Below, one piece after another: positions 21,760-28,722 of a DNA stretch of 43,262 nucleotides. Within the stretch, counting starts at the first letter, position 1; every line of letters begins with the position of its first letter. The notes below the pieces were generated by a model. That model saw nothing but the letters and a program-made list of their open reading frames with translations. It was not told the origin of the DNA and searched no databases. Source of the DNA: an uncultured Oscillospiraceae bacterium (lineage in GTDB: Bacteria; Bacillota; Clostridia; Oscillospirales; Oscillospiraceae); assembly GCA_947627325.1 (NCBI GenBank), contig CANQVO010000003.1:1-43262 (forward strand), read 5' to 3'. The position numbers and the translations under genes are program-made.

Positions 21760-22830
21760 GTGAGGAAAAAGGTGGTTGTGGGAATGTCCGGGGGCGTGGA
21801 CTCCTCGGTGGCCGCCCTGCTCCTGAAGGAGGAGGGTTATGAGGTCATGGGGGTGACCATGGAGCTCTGGCGGGAGGAGAGCCGGGAGGAGCTGGCCCAG
21901 CAGGGGGGCTGCTGCGGCCTGTCCGCGGCGGAGGACGCCCGGCGGGTGGCCCAGACCCTGGGCATCCCCCACTACGTGCTGAACTTCCGGGCGGCGTTCC
22001 GGGAGAAGGTGGTGGACTATTTTACCGCCGAATACCTCCGGGGCCGCACCCCCAACCCCTGCATCGCCTGCAACCGCCACCTCAAGTGGGAGGCCCTCCT
22101 CCGGCGGAGCGCGGAGCTGGGGGCGGACTATATCGCCACTGGGCACTACGCCCAGGTGGGGCGGCTGGCCAACGGCCGCTGGGCCGTCCAGGCCGCCGGG
22201 GCCAAGGACCAGAGTTACGTCCTCTACCCTCTGACCCAGGAACAACTGAGCCGCACCCTGCTCCCCCTGGGGGCGTACACCAAGGAACAGGTCCGGGACC
22301 TGGCCGCCCAGGCGGGTCTGCCCGTGGCCCACAAGCCGGACAGCCAGGACCTGTGCTTCGTCCCCGACGGGGACTACGCCGCCTTCCTGGCCCGGGAGGC
22401 CCCGGACCGGGTCCCCGGCCCGGGGAACTTTGTCAACGCCCAAGGGGAGGTGCTGGGCCGGCACAAGGGGATCGTCCACTACACCGTGGGCCAGGGCAGG
22501 GGCCTGGGCATCGCCCTGGGCCGCCACGTCTACGTCACCCAGATCCGCCCGGACACCAACGAGGTGGTGCTGGGGGAGGACGATGAGGTGTACGCCCAGG
22601 CGCTGGACTGCGACGGGGTCAACTTCATGGGCCTGCCCGACCTGGCCCAGCCCCGGCGGCTGTTGGCTAAGGTGCGCTACGCCCACCCCGGCGATTGGTG
22701 CACCGCCGTCCAGACCGGCCCAGACGCCGTCCACGTCGTCTTTGAAAACCCCGTCCGGGGCGTGGCCCCCGGGCAGGCGGTGGTCTTTTACGACGGCGGC
22801 GCCGTGGCGGCGGGGGGGACCATCCGATAG
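21760..22830 (+). CDS. mnmA: tRNA-specific 2-thiouridylase
   Basis: 356 residues. Makes 2-thiouridine at U34 of tRNA-Glu/Gln/Lys. It has the PP-loop GMSGGVDSSVAA near the N-terminus, the catalytic Cys101 in TPNPCIACN, and the second Cys199 in DLCFVPDGDY, plus the C-terminal beta-barrel with VGQGRGLGIALG. The first residue is GTG 21760, 4 bp after iscU. AAGGTTGAGG serves as ribosome binding site. As last gene of the operon it receives sulfur from IscS. A bidirectional terminator separates it from obgE. Confidence 0.96.
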   Translation: MRKKVVVGMSGGVDSSVAALLLKEEGYEVMGVTMELWREESREELAQQGGCCGLSAAEDARRVAQTLGIPHYVLNFRAAFREKVVDYFTAEYLRGRTPNPCIACNRHLKWEALLRRSAELGADYIATGHYAQVGRLANGRWAVQAAGAKDQSYVLYPLTQEQLSRTLLPLGAYTKEQVRDLAAQAGLPVAHKPDSQDLCFVPDGDYAAFLAREAPDRVPGPGNFVNAQGEVLGRHKGIVHYTVGQGRGLGIALGRHVYVTQIRPDTNEVVLGEDDEVYAQALDCDGVNFMGLPDLAQPRRLLAKVRYAHPGDWCTAVQTGPDAVHVVFENPVRGVAPGQAVVFYDGGAVAAGGTIR

Positions 22831-22834
22831 GGGA

Positions 22835-22870
22835 CAAAAAACCGCGGGTCGATGACCTGCGGTTTTTTCT
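22835..22870 (+). terminator. Bidirectional terminator between mnmA and obgE
   Basis: AAAAACCGCGGGTC pairs with GACCTGCGGTTTTT around GAT, with As on the left and a T6 run on the right. Confidence 0.88.
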
Positions 22871-22880
22871 TTGCCGAAAA

Positions 22881-24164
22881 TTACTTTTGGTAATCGAACT
22901 CCAGGTTGTAGAGGGAGACGGTGTCCCCGTCCTGGATGCCCATGGCCTCCAGCCGGTCAAAGAGGCCGGACTGGCGGAGGATGCGGTCGAACCAGTTGCG
23001 GGACTCGAAGTCCCCGAAGTTCACGTTCATCATCAGCCGCCGGAGCCACTCCCCCTCCACGATCCAGGTGCCGTCGTCACTGCGGGAGATATCCAGGGGC
23101 TGGGAGGTATCCACCGCCGGGGGCTTGGGCACGTAGGTGGCCTGGAAGGGCTTGGGGGGCGGGAGCTCGCTCAGCCGCTGGGCGGCGTAGGCCATCAACT
23201 CCTGTACTCCCCGGTGGGCGGCGGCGGAGATCTCAAAGTAGGGCAGGCCGAGACGTTCGGCGTGGGAGCGCAGAGCGTCGGAGCCGGAGGGGTCCGGGGC
23301 GATATCGGCCTTGTTGCCCACCACCACCGTGGGCCGCTGGGCCAGATCCTCCGACCACTCCCGCAGTTCGGCGGTGATGGCCTCAAAGTCCGCCACCGGG
23401 TCCCGCCCCTCGGAGCCGGACACGTCTACCACGTGGAGCAACAGGCGGCAGCGGTCGATGTGCCGCAAAAAGTCGTGGCCCAGGCCCGCGCCCTGGGCGG
23501 CCCCTTCGATGATGCCGGGGATATCGGCCAGGACGAAGGAGTTCCCCTCCCCCAGGGACACCACCCCCAGGTTGGGGGAGAGGGTGGTGAAGTGGTAGTT
23601 GGCGATCTTGGGCTGGGCCCGGGTGACCACGCTCAGCAGGGTGGACTTGCCCACGTTGGGAAAGCCCACCAGCCCCACGTCGGCCAGGAGTTTTAGCTCC
23701 AAAATGACCTCCAGCGACTCCCCCGGCAACCCCGCCTTGGCGAAGCGGGGGGCCTGGCGGGTGGGGGTGGCGAAGTGCTGGTTGCCCCAGCCGCCGTTGC
23801 CCCCCCGGCAGAGGACGAAGGGGGCGTCGTCGGCCATGTCCCGGATGATCTCGCCGCTCTCGGCGTGGCGGATGACGGTGCCCCGGGGGACCTTGATGGT
23901 GAGGCTCTGGCCGTCTTTGCCGGAACAGCGCTTGCCGCTGCCGTCCATGCCGTTGCCGGCCACGTATTTGCGCTTGTAGCGAAAGTCCATCAGGGTGGTC
24001 ATGTGGTCGTCCACCACCACGATCACGTCCCCGCCCCGGCCGCCGTCGCCCCCGTCGGGCCCGCCGGCGGGGACGTACTTCTCCCGGTGGAAGGCCACCG
24101 CGCCGTTGCCGCCGTTTCCCGCCTGGACGGTGATCTTCGCCTGGTCCAGCCATGCAGCCGGCAT
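22881..24164 (-). CDS. obgE: GTPase Obg
   Basis: 427 residues. Ribosome-assembly and stress GTPase. The glycine-rich Obg fold (residues 5-160: QAGNGGNGAVAFHREKY, GGPDGGDGGRGGDV) precedes the G domain (GFPNVGKST at 167-175, DIPGI, NKAD, SAAAHRG). A C-terminal OCT domain (residues about 340-427: DGTWIVEGEWLRRLM, GDTVSLYNLEFDY) is present, as in other Firmicutes. The ATG at 24164 is supported by GGGGAGTG 6 bp upstream. A longer frame to 24224 would start inside the rpmA terminator. It lies in the rplU-prp-rpmA-obgE order common in Firmicutes. Confidence 0.96.
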   Translation of the reverse strand: MPAAWLDQAKITVQAGNGGNGAVAFHREKYVPAGGPDGGDGGRGGDVIVVVDDHMTTLMDFRYKRKYVAGNGMDGSGKRCSGKDGQSLTIKVPRGTVIRHAESGEIIRDMADDAPFVLCRGGNGGWGNQHFATPTRQAPRFAKAGLPGESLEVILELKLLADVGLVGFPNVGKSTLLSVVTRAQPKIANYHFTTLSPNLGVVSLGEGNSFVLADIPGIIEGAAQGAGLGHDFLRHIDRCRLLLHVVDVSGSEGRDPVADFEAITAELREWSEDLAQRPTVVVGNKADIAPDPSGSDALRSHAERLGLPYFEISAAAHRGVQELMAYAAQRLSELPPPKPFQATYVPKPPAVDTSQPLDISRSDDGTWIVEGEWLRRLMMNVNFGDFESRNWFDRILRQSGLFDRLEAMGIQDGDTVSLYNLEFDYQK

Positions 24165-24197
24165 TTGCGTCACTCCCCTTCCCGCTTTAGGATACGC

Positions 24198-24237
24198 AAA
24201 AAAGAAGTCGTTGCGACGCGGCAACGACTTCTTTTCA
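24198..24237 (-). terminator. Terminator between rpmA and obgE
   Basis: A 15-bp stem (24200-24214 with 24221-24235) ends in T6 on the minus strand, just beyond the rpmA stop. It will end part of the ribosomal-protein transcripts before obgE. Confidence 0.85.
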
Positions 24238-24245
24238 GCGGTAGA

Positions 24246-24530
24246 TCACTCGGCTTCCTCCACGATGGAGACCTGCTTGCGGTCCTTGCCCAGGCGGTGG
24301 AACTTCACCCGGCCGGACTTGAGGGCGAACAGGGTGTCGTCGCTGCCCTTGCCCACGTTGACGCCGGGGTGGATGTGGGTGCCGCGCTGTTTCACCAGCA
24401 CGTTGCCGGCCAGGACGAACTGGCCGTCGGCCCGCTTCACGCCCAGGCGCTTGGACTCGCTGTCCCGGCCGTTGCGGGTGGAGCCCACGCCCTTTTTGTG
24501 GGCGAAAAACTGCAAACCAATGTTCAGCAT
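24246..24530 (-). CDS. rpmA: 50S ribosomal protein L27
   Basis: 94 residues. Part of the peptidyl-transferase region of the 50S subunit. The N-terminus [14 protein letters not shown] holds the Firmicutes extension with the Prp cleavage site LQFF-A, so mature L27 should start at Ala10. The remaining body ([33 protein letters not shown]) is typical. The protease gene prp is immediately upstream. Confidence 0.97.
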   Translation of the reverse strand: MLNIGLQFFAHKKGVGSTRNGRDSESKRLGVKRADGQFVLAGNVLVKQRGTHIHPGVNVGKGSDDTLFALKSGRVKFHRLGKDRKQVSIVEEAE

Positions 24531-24534
24531 TGTC

Positions 24535-24873
24535 TTACACCTCCATGTCTAAGACAGTCAGATTTTCGGGGTATTCCTCGGCCAGCTGGGCCAGATAGAC
24601 CATGAGGCCCGCCAGGAGGGCCTGGCACACGGCCTCGTTCTCCTGGCCCATGTCGCCGGGGAGTTTGAGGGAGATGAGGGCCTTTTCCTCCTTGACCTTC
24701 ACCGCCGCGCCCACGGCCAGCACGTCGTTGACGGTGGTTTCCAGCAGGCGGATGGAGGCGGTGAGGGCGGCGCAGAGGGGGTCCGGCTCCCCCGCAGGGG
24801 ACAGCTCGGCGTGGCCTTTGAACTCTACGGCCTGGATCCGCTCCCCCTGGGTGGTGAACGTGACGGTGGTCAT
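24535..24873 (-). CDS. prp: Ribosomal-processing cysteine protease
   Basis: 112 residues. Cleaves the N-terminal extension of L27 before assembly. The catalytic His21 (GHAE) and Cys34 ([10 protein letters not shown]) are in the family positions, followed by the two conserved helices ([10 protein letters not shown] and [27 protein letters not shown]). It sits between rplU and rpmA as in other Firmicutes. Its ATG overlaps the rplU stop (TGATG), so the substrate and protease are made in one transcript. Confidence 0.95.
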   Translation of the reverse strand: MTTVTFTTQGERIQAVEFKGHAELSPAGEPDPLCAALTASIRLLETTVNDVLAVGAAVKVKEEKALISLKLPGDMGQENEAVCQALLAGLMVYLAQLAEEYPENLTVLDMEV

Positions 24874-25184
24874 CAGGCGTTCACTTTGGTGATCTCGATC
24901 TTGGTGTAGGGCTGGCGGTGGCCCTGCTTGCGCTTGTAGTTCTTCTTGGGCTTGTACTTGAAGACGATGACCTTCTTGCCCTTGCCGTTCTTCACCACGT
25001 TGGCCTGGACGGAGGCGCCGGCCACGGTGGGCTGGCCGAAGGTGGCCTTGTCCCCGTCGATAACGGCCAGGACCTGGTCGAAGGTGACGGCGTCGCCGGC
25101 CTCGTTGGGGAGCTTTTCCACGTAGAGAACGTCCCCCTCGGTGACCTTGTACTGCTTGCCGCCGGTGACAATGATCGCGTGCAT
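24873..25184 (-). CDS. rplU: 50S ribosomal protein L21
   Basis: 103 residues. 23S rRNA-binding protein: [18 protein letters not shown], then [28 protein letters not shown] and IEITKVNA are the family signature. The ATG at 25184 follows AGGAGTG. The longer frame to 25241 has no homology. It is first gene of the operon, behind a consensus promoter and a structured leader. Confidence 0.97.
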   Translation of the reverse strand: MHAIIVTGGKQYKVTEGDVLYVEKLPNEAGDAVTFDQVLAVIDGDKATFGQPTVAGASVQANVVKNGKGKKVIVFKYKPKKNYKRKQGHRQPYTKIEITKVNA

Positions 25185-25189
25185 ACTGT

Positions 25190-25266
25190 TTTTCACTCCT
25201 TTATGACGGGCTCGCCGTCGTAGGGGGGCGCGGAGCGCCACTTGCAGGCCCTATTCCGAGCGGCCT
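25190..25266 (-). promoter_or_regulatory. Putative L21 autoregulatory leader
   Basis: The ~75-nt 5' leader of rplU can form two hairpins on the minus strand: GGCGC-TCC-GCGCC and GACGGC-GA-GCCCGTC. The last base-pairs close to the AGGAGTG ribosome binding site. Leaders controlling L21 synthesis are known in Firmicutes. The match to that family was not computed. Confidence 0.45.
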
Positions 25267-25270
25267 CGGT

Positions 25271-25299
25271 AGTATATCACCCAAAACCGCCCCTGTCAA
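25271..25299 (-). promoter_or_regulatory. rplU operon promoter
   Basis: On the minus strand TTGACA (complement of 25294-25299), a 17-bp spacer and TATACT (complement of 25271-25276). Confidence 0.9.
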
Positions 25300-25335
25300 G
25301 CGCCTTTTTCCAAAAAAGGCCCCAAAAGGGGGGAG

Positions 25336-25375
25336 AAAAAGCGGGACCCGCCCATGTTGGGGCGGCGTCCCGCTC
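25336..25375 (-). terminator. Terminator of the EAL gene
   Basis: AGCGGGAC-GCCGCCC pairs with GGGCGG-GTCCCGCT (25340-25373), then TTTTTCTCC on the minus strand. A second small AT-rich hairpin (25301-25320) follows before the rplU promoter. Confidence 0.85.
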
Positions 25376-25396
25376 TGGCCACAAGATAGGGGGGCC

Positions 25397-27298
25397 TTAC
25401 CCCTCCTGGATCTTCTCCAAAAATTCGGCCACGGGGAGGGGCTTGGAGAAGTAGTAGCCCTGGAGGAACTCACAGCCCATCTCCTCCAGCACTTTTTTCT
25501 GTTCCTCCGTCTCCACCCCCTCGGCCAGGGTGCACATCCCCAGGGCCCGGATCATCGCCACCGTGTGGCGCAGGGCCAGCATGGCCGTGTCGTTCTCCAT
25601 GGCGTACCACACCATGCTCTTGTCCAGCTTGATGATGTGGAAGGGGTAGCGGAGGATGTTGGTCAGGTTGGAGTAGCCGGTGCCGTAGTCGTCCAGGGCG
25701 AAGGTGACGCCCCCGGCGGTCATCCGGCGCATGGTGTCCCCCAGGGCCTCCTGGGCCAGGGTGGACTCGGTGATCTCCAGGCTGATGGTGGAGTGGGGGA
25801 GGTGGTACTCGTCCATGATGGCGAAGAATTTTTTGGAGATGTTCTCCTGCATACACTGCACCACCGACAGGTTGACCTCGATGTAGTCGATGCCCTTCTC
25901 CCACAGCCGCTCCTGGGCCAGAAGCTGGCAGGTGGCCCGGAAGACGAACTCGCCGATCTCCAGGATCATGCCGTTTTTCTCGGCAATGGGGATGAACTCG
26001 TCCGGGCGGATGAAGCCCAGCTCCGGGTCCCGCAGGCGCAGCAGGGCCTCGGCGGAGTTGAAGCCGCCCTTGGCGGCGGAGTAGATGGGCTGGTAGTAGA
26101 CCTCGAAGGTGCCCTCCAGCAACGCGTGCTTCATGGCCTGGAGCACCTGGCCCTCCCGGCGCTTCATCCGCAGAATGTCGGCGCTGCCGTGGACCACCTG
26201 GCCGTCGTCGTTTTCAAACTGCATCAGGTCGAAGTAGTCCACCGCCCCCATCACGTCTTCCAGGGAGGACACCTCCTGGGGGAAGTCGATCTGCAGGAGG
26301 TTGATCTCCATGAGCAGGTGCATATTTTCAATGACGATGGGGGGGCGCAGGACCTCGTGGATGGCGTTGAGGGTCCGGTCCAGCTCCAGCTTGTTCTGCT
26401 CCACCACCACCGCCAGCTTACTGCCCGCCAGGCAGAACAGCTCCCGGGTGTGCAGGCTCTCCTGGAGCTCCTCCACGATGCGCCGGAGCATCACCTGGCT
26501 GAACTCCGCCCCCACCGCGTCCCGCAGGGTGTGGAAGTTGGGCATACTGATCACCAGGATGTGGAAGGGCTCCTGGCGCTCCACCTTGGTGGCGATCAGC
26601 TTGTCAAAGCCCCGGCGGTTGTAGATCTCCAGCTGTTTGTCCTCGTCGTCGTTGGGGCTCTCCAGGAACATATAGAGCAAAAGGAGCGTGATCGTCACGG
26701 CGAACTGGAGCACCAGCAGGTGGGGGAACAGGGCCTGGACCAGGATGCCCAGGGAGCAGAAGAACACGTAGCAGTAGACCGTCAGCCGCTTCCAGCCGCT
26801 CATCTCCGCCCGGTGCCGGTGGGAGAGGACCACGGAGGCGACGATGTAGATCAGCGTGGCGACATACAGCAACCCGAAGCCCCAGCCGTGGACGTAGCCC
26901 TCGTCGCGGGTGTAGCGGAAGACGATGCCGGTGAGGGGGGAGGAGAGGATCAGGAGGACGGAGAAGGTCACGGGGACAAAGAGCAGGAGCTTGTCCCACA
27001 GCGACCAGGCGTGGTAACCGCGCACGGAGATGAGAAGGTAGAAGTAGTACATGAAGGGCAGGGCGTTGAAGAGGATCAGGTAGACCACGTTGAGGGCGCA
27101 GTAGAGCGGGGCGGGGAAGGCCAGCGTCTCGGCCAGCACCGTGACGATATCCAGCAGGGCGGTGAGCATACAGGTCCACACCAGCCCCGCGAACACCCGG
27201 GTCTGAGAGACGCGGATGCTCTTGCGGTGGAGAAAGTGGACCAGGATGATCAGACACAGCGCCAGCGCGGCGACGTCGAAGTCGATGTTGTATTTCAC
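25397..27298 (-). CDS. Membrane EAL-domain c-di-GMP phosphodiesterase with degenerate GGDEF
   Basis: 633 residues. Seven hydrophobic segments (residues about 8-210) form an N-terminal sensory membrane domain with short loops. A degenerate GGDEF-like domain follows (about 220-370): its active-site position reads CLAGSKLAVVV instead of GGDEF, so it cannot make c-di-GMP. The EAL domain (about 385-633) has intact catalytic residues: Glu417 in EALLRLRD, Asn476 in EVNLS, Glu508 in EITES, Asp536-Asp537 in DDYGTG, Lys557 in KLDK, Glu593 in EGVE and Gln613 in QGYYFSKPL. It should hydrolyse c-di-GMP in response to a membrane signal. The start is GTG 27298 with GGTGGTGAG upstream. It has its own consensus promoter. 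Confidence 0.92.
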   Translation of the reverse strand: MKYNIDFDVAALALCLIILVHFLHRKSIRVSQTRVFAGLVWTCMLTALLDIVTVLAETLAFPAPLYCALNVVYLILFNALPFMYYFYLLISVRGYHAWSLWDKLLLFVPVTFSVLLILSSPLTGIVFRYTRDEGYVHGWGFGLLYVATLIYIVASVVLSHRHRAEMSGWKRLTVYCYVFFCSLGILVQALFPHLLVLQFAVTITLLLLYMFLESPNDDEDKQLEIYNRRGFDKLIATKVERQEPFHILVISMPNFHTLRDAVGAEFSQVMLRRIVEELQESLHTRELFCLAGSKLAVVVEQNKLELDRTLNAIHEVLRPPIVIENMHLLMEINLLQIDFPQEVSSLEDVMGAVDYFDLMQFENDDGQVVHGSADILRMKRREGQVLQAMKHALLEGTFEVYYQPIYSAAKGGFNSAEALLRLRDPELGFIRPDEFIPIAEKNGMILEIGEFVFRATCQLLAQERLWEKGIDYIEVNLSVVQCMQENISKKFFAIMDEYHLPHSTISLEITESTLAQEALGDTMRRMTAGGVTFALDDYGTGYSNLTNILRYPFHIIKLDKSMVWYAMENDTAMLALRHTVAMIRALGMCTLAEGVETEEQKKVLEEMGCEFLQGYYFSKPLPVAEFLEKIQEG

Positions 27299-27348
27299 GA
27301 GCCAAACTCACCACCCGTGGAAAAAATCTTGCCATTTTACATAGATAA

Positions 27349-27377
27349 AGTATATCTCTCCCCGGGGTTTTTGTCAA
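27349..27377 (-). promoter_or_regulatory. Promoter of the EAL gene
   Basis: On the minus strand TTGACA (complement of 27372-27377), a 17-bp spacer and TATACT (complement of 27349-27354). Confidence 0.88.
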
Positions 27378-27400
27378 TCTTTTCTCCCGCCGCCGGACAG

Positions 27401-27430
27401 AAGAAAAGGGGCGGCCCGGCGGGCCGCCTC
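27401..27430 (-). terminator. Terminator after the small membrane protein gene
   Basis: GGCGGCCCG pairs with CGGGCCGCC (27410-27418 with 27420-27428), then CCTTTTCTTC on the minus strand. Confidence 0.7.
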
Positions 27431-27460
27431 TTGATAGATATCGTATTCCGCCCGGGCGGG

Positions 27461-27835
27461 TCAGTCCTCGTCCGAGTCGCTGCCCCGCCGGAGCAGGGCC
27501 TTGAGCACCAGCCCCACGCCCACGGCCAGGGGGATGACCATGAGGAGCACGTCCAGGACGGTGGTGCGGTAAAAGCCGATCCGCATCCCCAACAGCAGGG
27601 ACACCACCAGAGCCGCCAGGAGGACCCCGATGAGGGCCTTGCTGACCTTGGAGGGCCGGACCACCGCGAAGATCACGTCCAGGATCAGCAGGACGATAAG
27701 GATGGCCCCGGTGCTCACCCGGCCCAGGCGGTAAAAGCCGAAGGAGGTGACGTAGGTGTGGTCAAAGAACATGAAAAGGCCCACGGCGATCAGAATGAAC
27801 CCCAAAAGGCAGACGATCCCGTTTTTCTTCTCCAA
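27461..27835 (-). CDS. Small membrane protein, four predicted TM helices
   Basis: 124 residues. Four hydrophobic helices, about residues 8-24, 41-60, 66-82 and 92-112. Positive charges sit mostly on the cytoplasmic side (RPSKVSK, LLRRGSD) and the last seven residues are acidic. The family is not recognised. It follows the AIM24 gene after 60 bp on the same strand with no terminator between them, so co-transcription is likely. It may be a small membrane partner. There is no SD as clear as its neighbours' (GAGAGGGGGGGCC). Confidence 0.65.
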   Translation of the reverse strand: MEKKNGIVCLLGFILIAVGLFMFFDHTYVTSFGFYRLGRVSTGAILIVLLILDVIFAVVRPSKVSKALIGVLLAALVVSLLLGMRIGFYRTTVLDVLLMVIPLAVGVGLVLKALLRRGSDSDED

Positions 27836-27895
27836 CGCGGCCCCCCCTCTCGCCGTGCGTCATGTAAGGTGCCTGGTCAGGCCCCCGCGGGTCCG

Positions 27896-28573
27896 TCAGC
27901 CCTTGTTGGGCAGGACGGAGGCGATGGCGCCGGCGAAGCCGCTGAGGGGCATGGTCTGGAGCACCACGTGGCCAGGGCCGGTGATGACGGTGTTGAAGAA
28001 CCCCTCGCCGCCGAAGAGTTTATTTTTCAGGCCCTTGACCGTCTGGATGTCGATGGAGCAGGTGGCGTCCATCATGGCCAGGTTGCCGGTGTCCACCACC
28101 AGCTGCTCCCCGGCCGCCAGGTCGTACTCCACGGCGGAGCCGTCGATCTCCACAAAGGCGATGCCGGAGCCGGAGATCTTCTGCATGATAAAGCCCTCGC
28201 CGCCGAAGAAGCCGGCGCCCAGCTTTTTCTGGAAGAAGACGGACAGCTCCACCCCCTGCTCGGCGGCCAGGAAGGCGGACTTCTGGGCCACGATGGGCTT
28301 GTCGGGGGTGACCTGGATGGCCCGGATGGAGCCGGGGAAGCTGGAGCCGAAGGCGATCATGCCTGGCCCGCCCTGGGGGGCGTAGATGTTCTGGAAGATG
28401 GACTCGCCGGAGAACATCCGGCCAAAGGCCTTGCCCACGCCGCCGGCGGAGGTCTCCATCGCCATGTTGGGGCTCATCCAGACCATGGAGCCCTTTTCGG
28501 TGATCATGCACTCGTCCTGGGCCAGGTCGCAGATGACCACGGGCATGGGGTCGCCAATGATTTTATGCTGCAT
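27896..28573 (-). CDS. AIM24/TIGR00266 family protein
   Basis: 225 residues. MQHKIIGDPMPVVICDL, the GSMVWMSPNMAMETSAGGV region, MIAFGSSFPGSIRAI and the C-terminal GGEGFFNTVITGPGHVVLQTMPL are the AIM24/TIGR00266 hallmark: a double beta-helix of tryptophan-repeat-like fold, cytosolic. The function is unknown in bacteria; some members are linked to membrane or stress functions. AAGGGAAGGATC supports the ATG at 28573. A consensus promoter lies at 28667-28695. It heads a two-gene unit with the small membrane protein. Confidence 0.9.
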   Translation of the reverse strand: MQHKIIGDPMPVVICDLAQDECMITEKGSMVWMSPNMAMETSAGGVGKAFGRMFSGESIFQNIYAPQGGPGMIAFGSSFPGSIRAIQVTPDKPIVAQKSAFLAAEQGVELSVFFQKKLGAGFFGGEGFIMQKISGSGIAFVEIDGSAVEYDLAAGEQLVVDTGNLAMMDATCSIDIQTVKGLKNKLFGGEGFFNTVITGPGHVVLQTMPLSGFAGAIASVLPNKG

Positions 28574-28666
28574 ACAAGATCCTTCCCTTCCTGTTCCGGC
28601 CCGCCCTCGCGCGGCCCCGGAGATTTTATGATCTTATGCTGGGACGCTGGGAATTTTGCTGGAAAT

Positions 28667-28695
28667 ATTGTACTTCCTCCCCCGCCTCTTGTCAA
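28667..28695 (-). promoter_or_regulatory. Promoter of the AIM24 gene
   Basis: On the minus strand TTGACA (complement of 28690-28695), a 17-bp spacer and TACAAT (complement of 28667-28672). Confidence 0.85.
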
Positions 28696-28722
28696 GATAA
28701 CGGGAAGTTTGGGGCAGACAAA

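Noticed and set aside
28570-28720. Possible small gene in the AIM24-rlmD gap
   Set aside because: The gap is explained by the AIM24 promoter and leader. No frame with a ribosome binding site was found.
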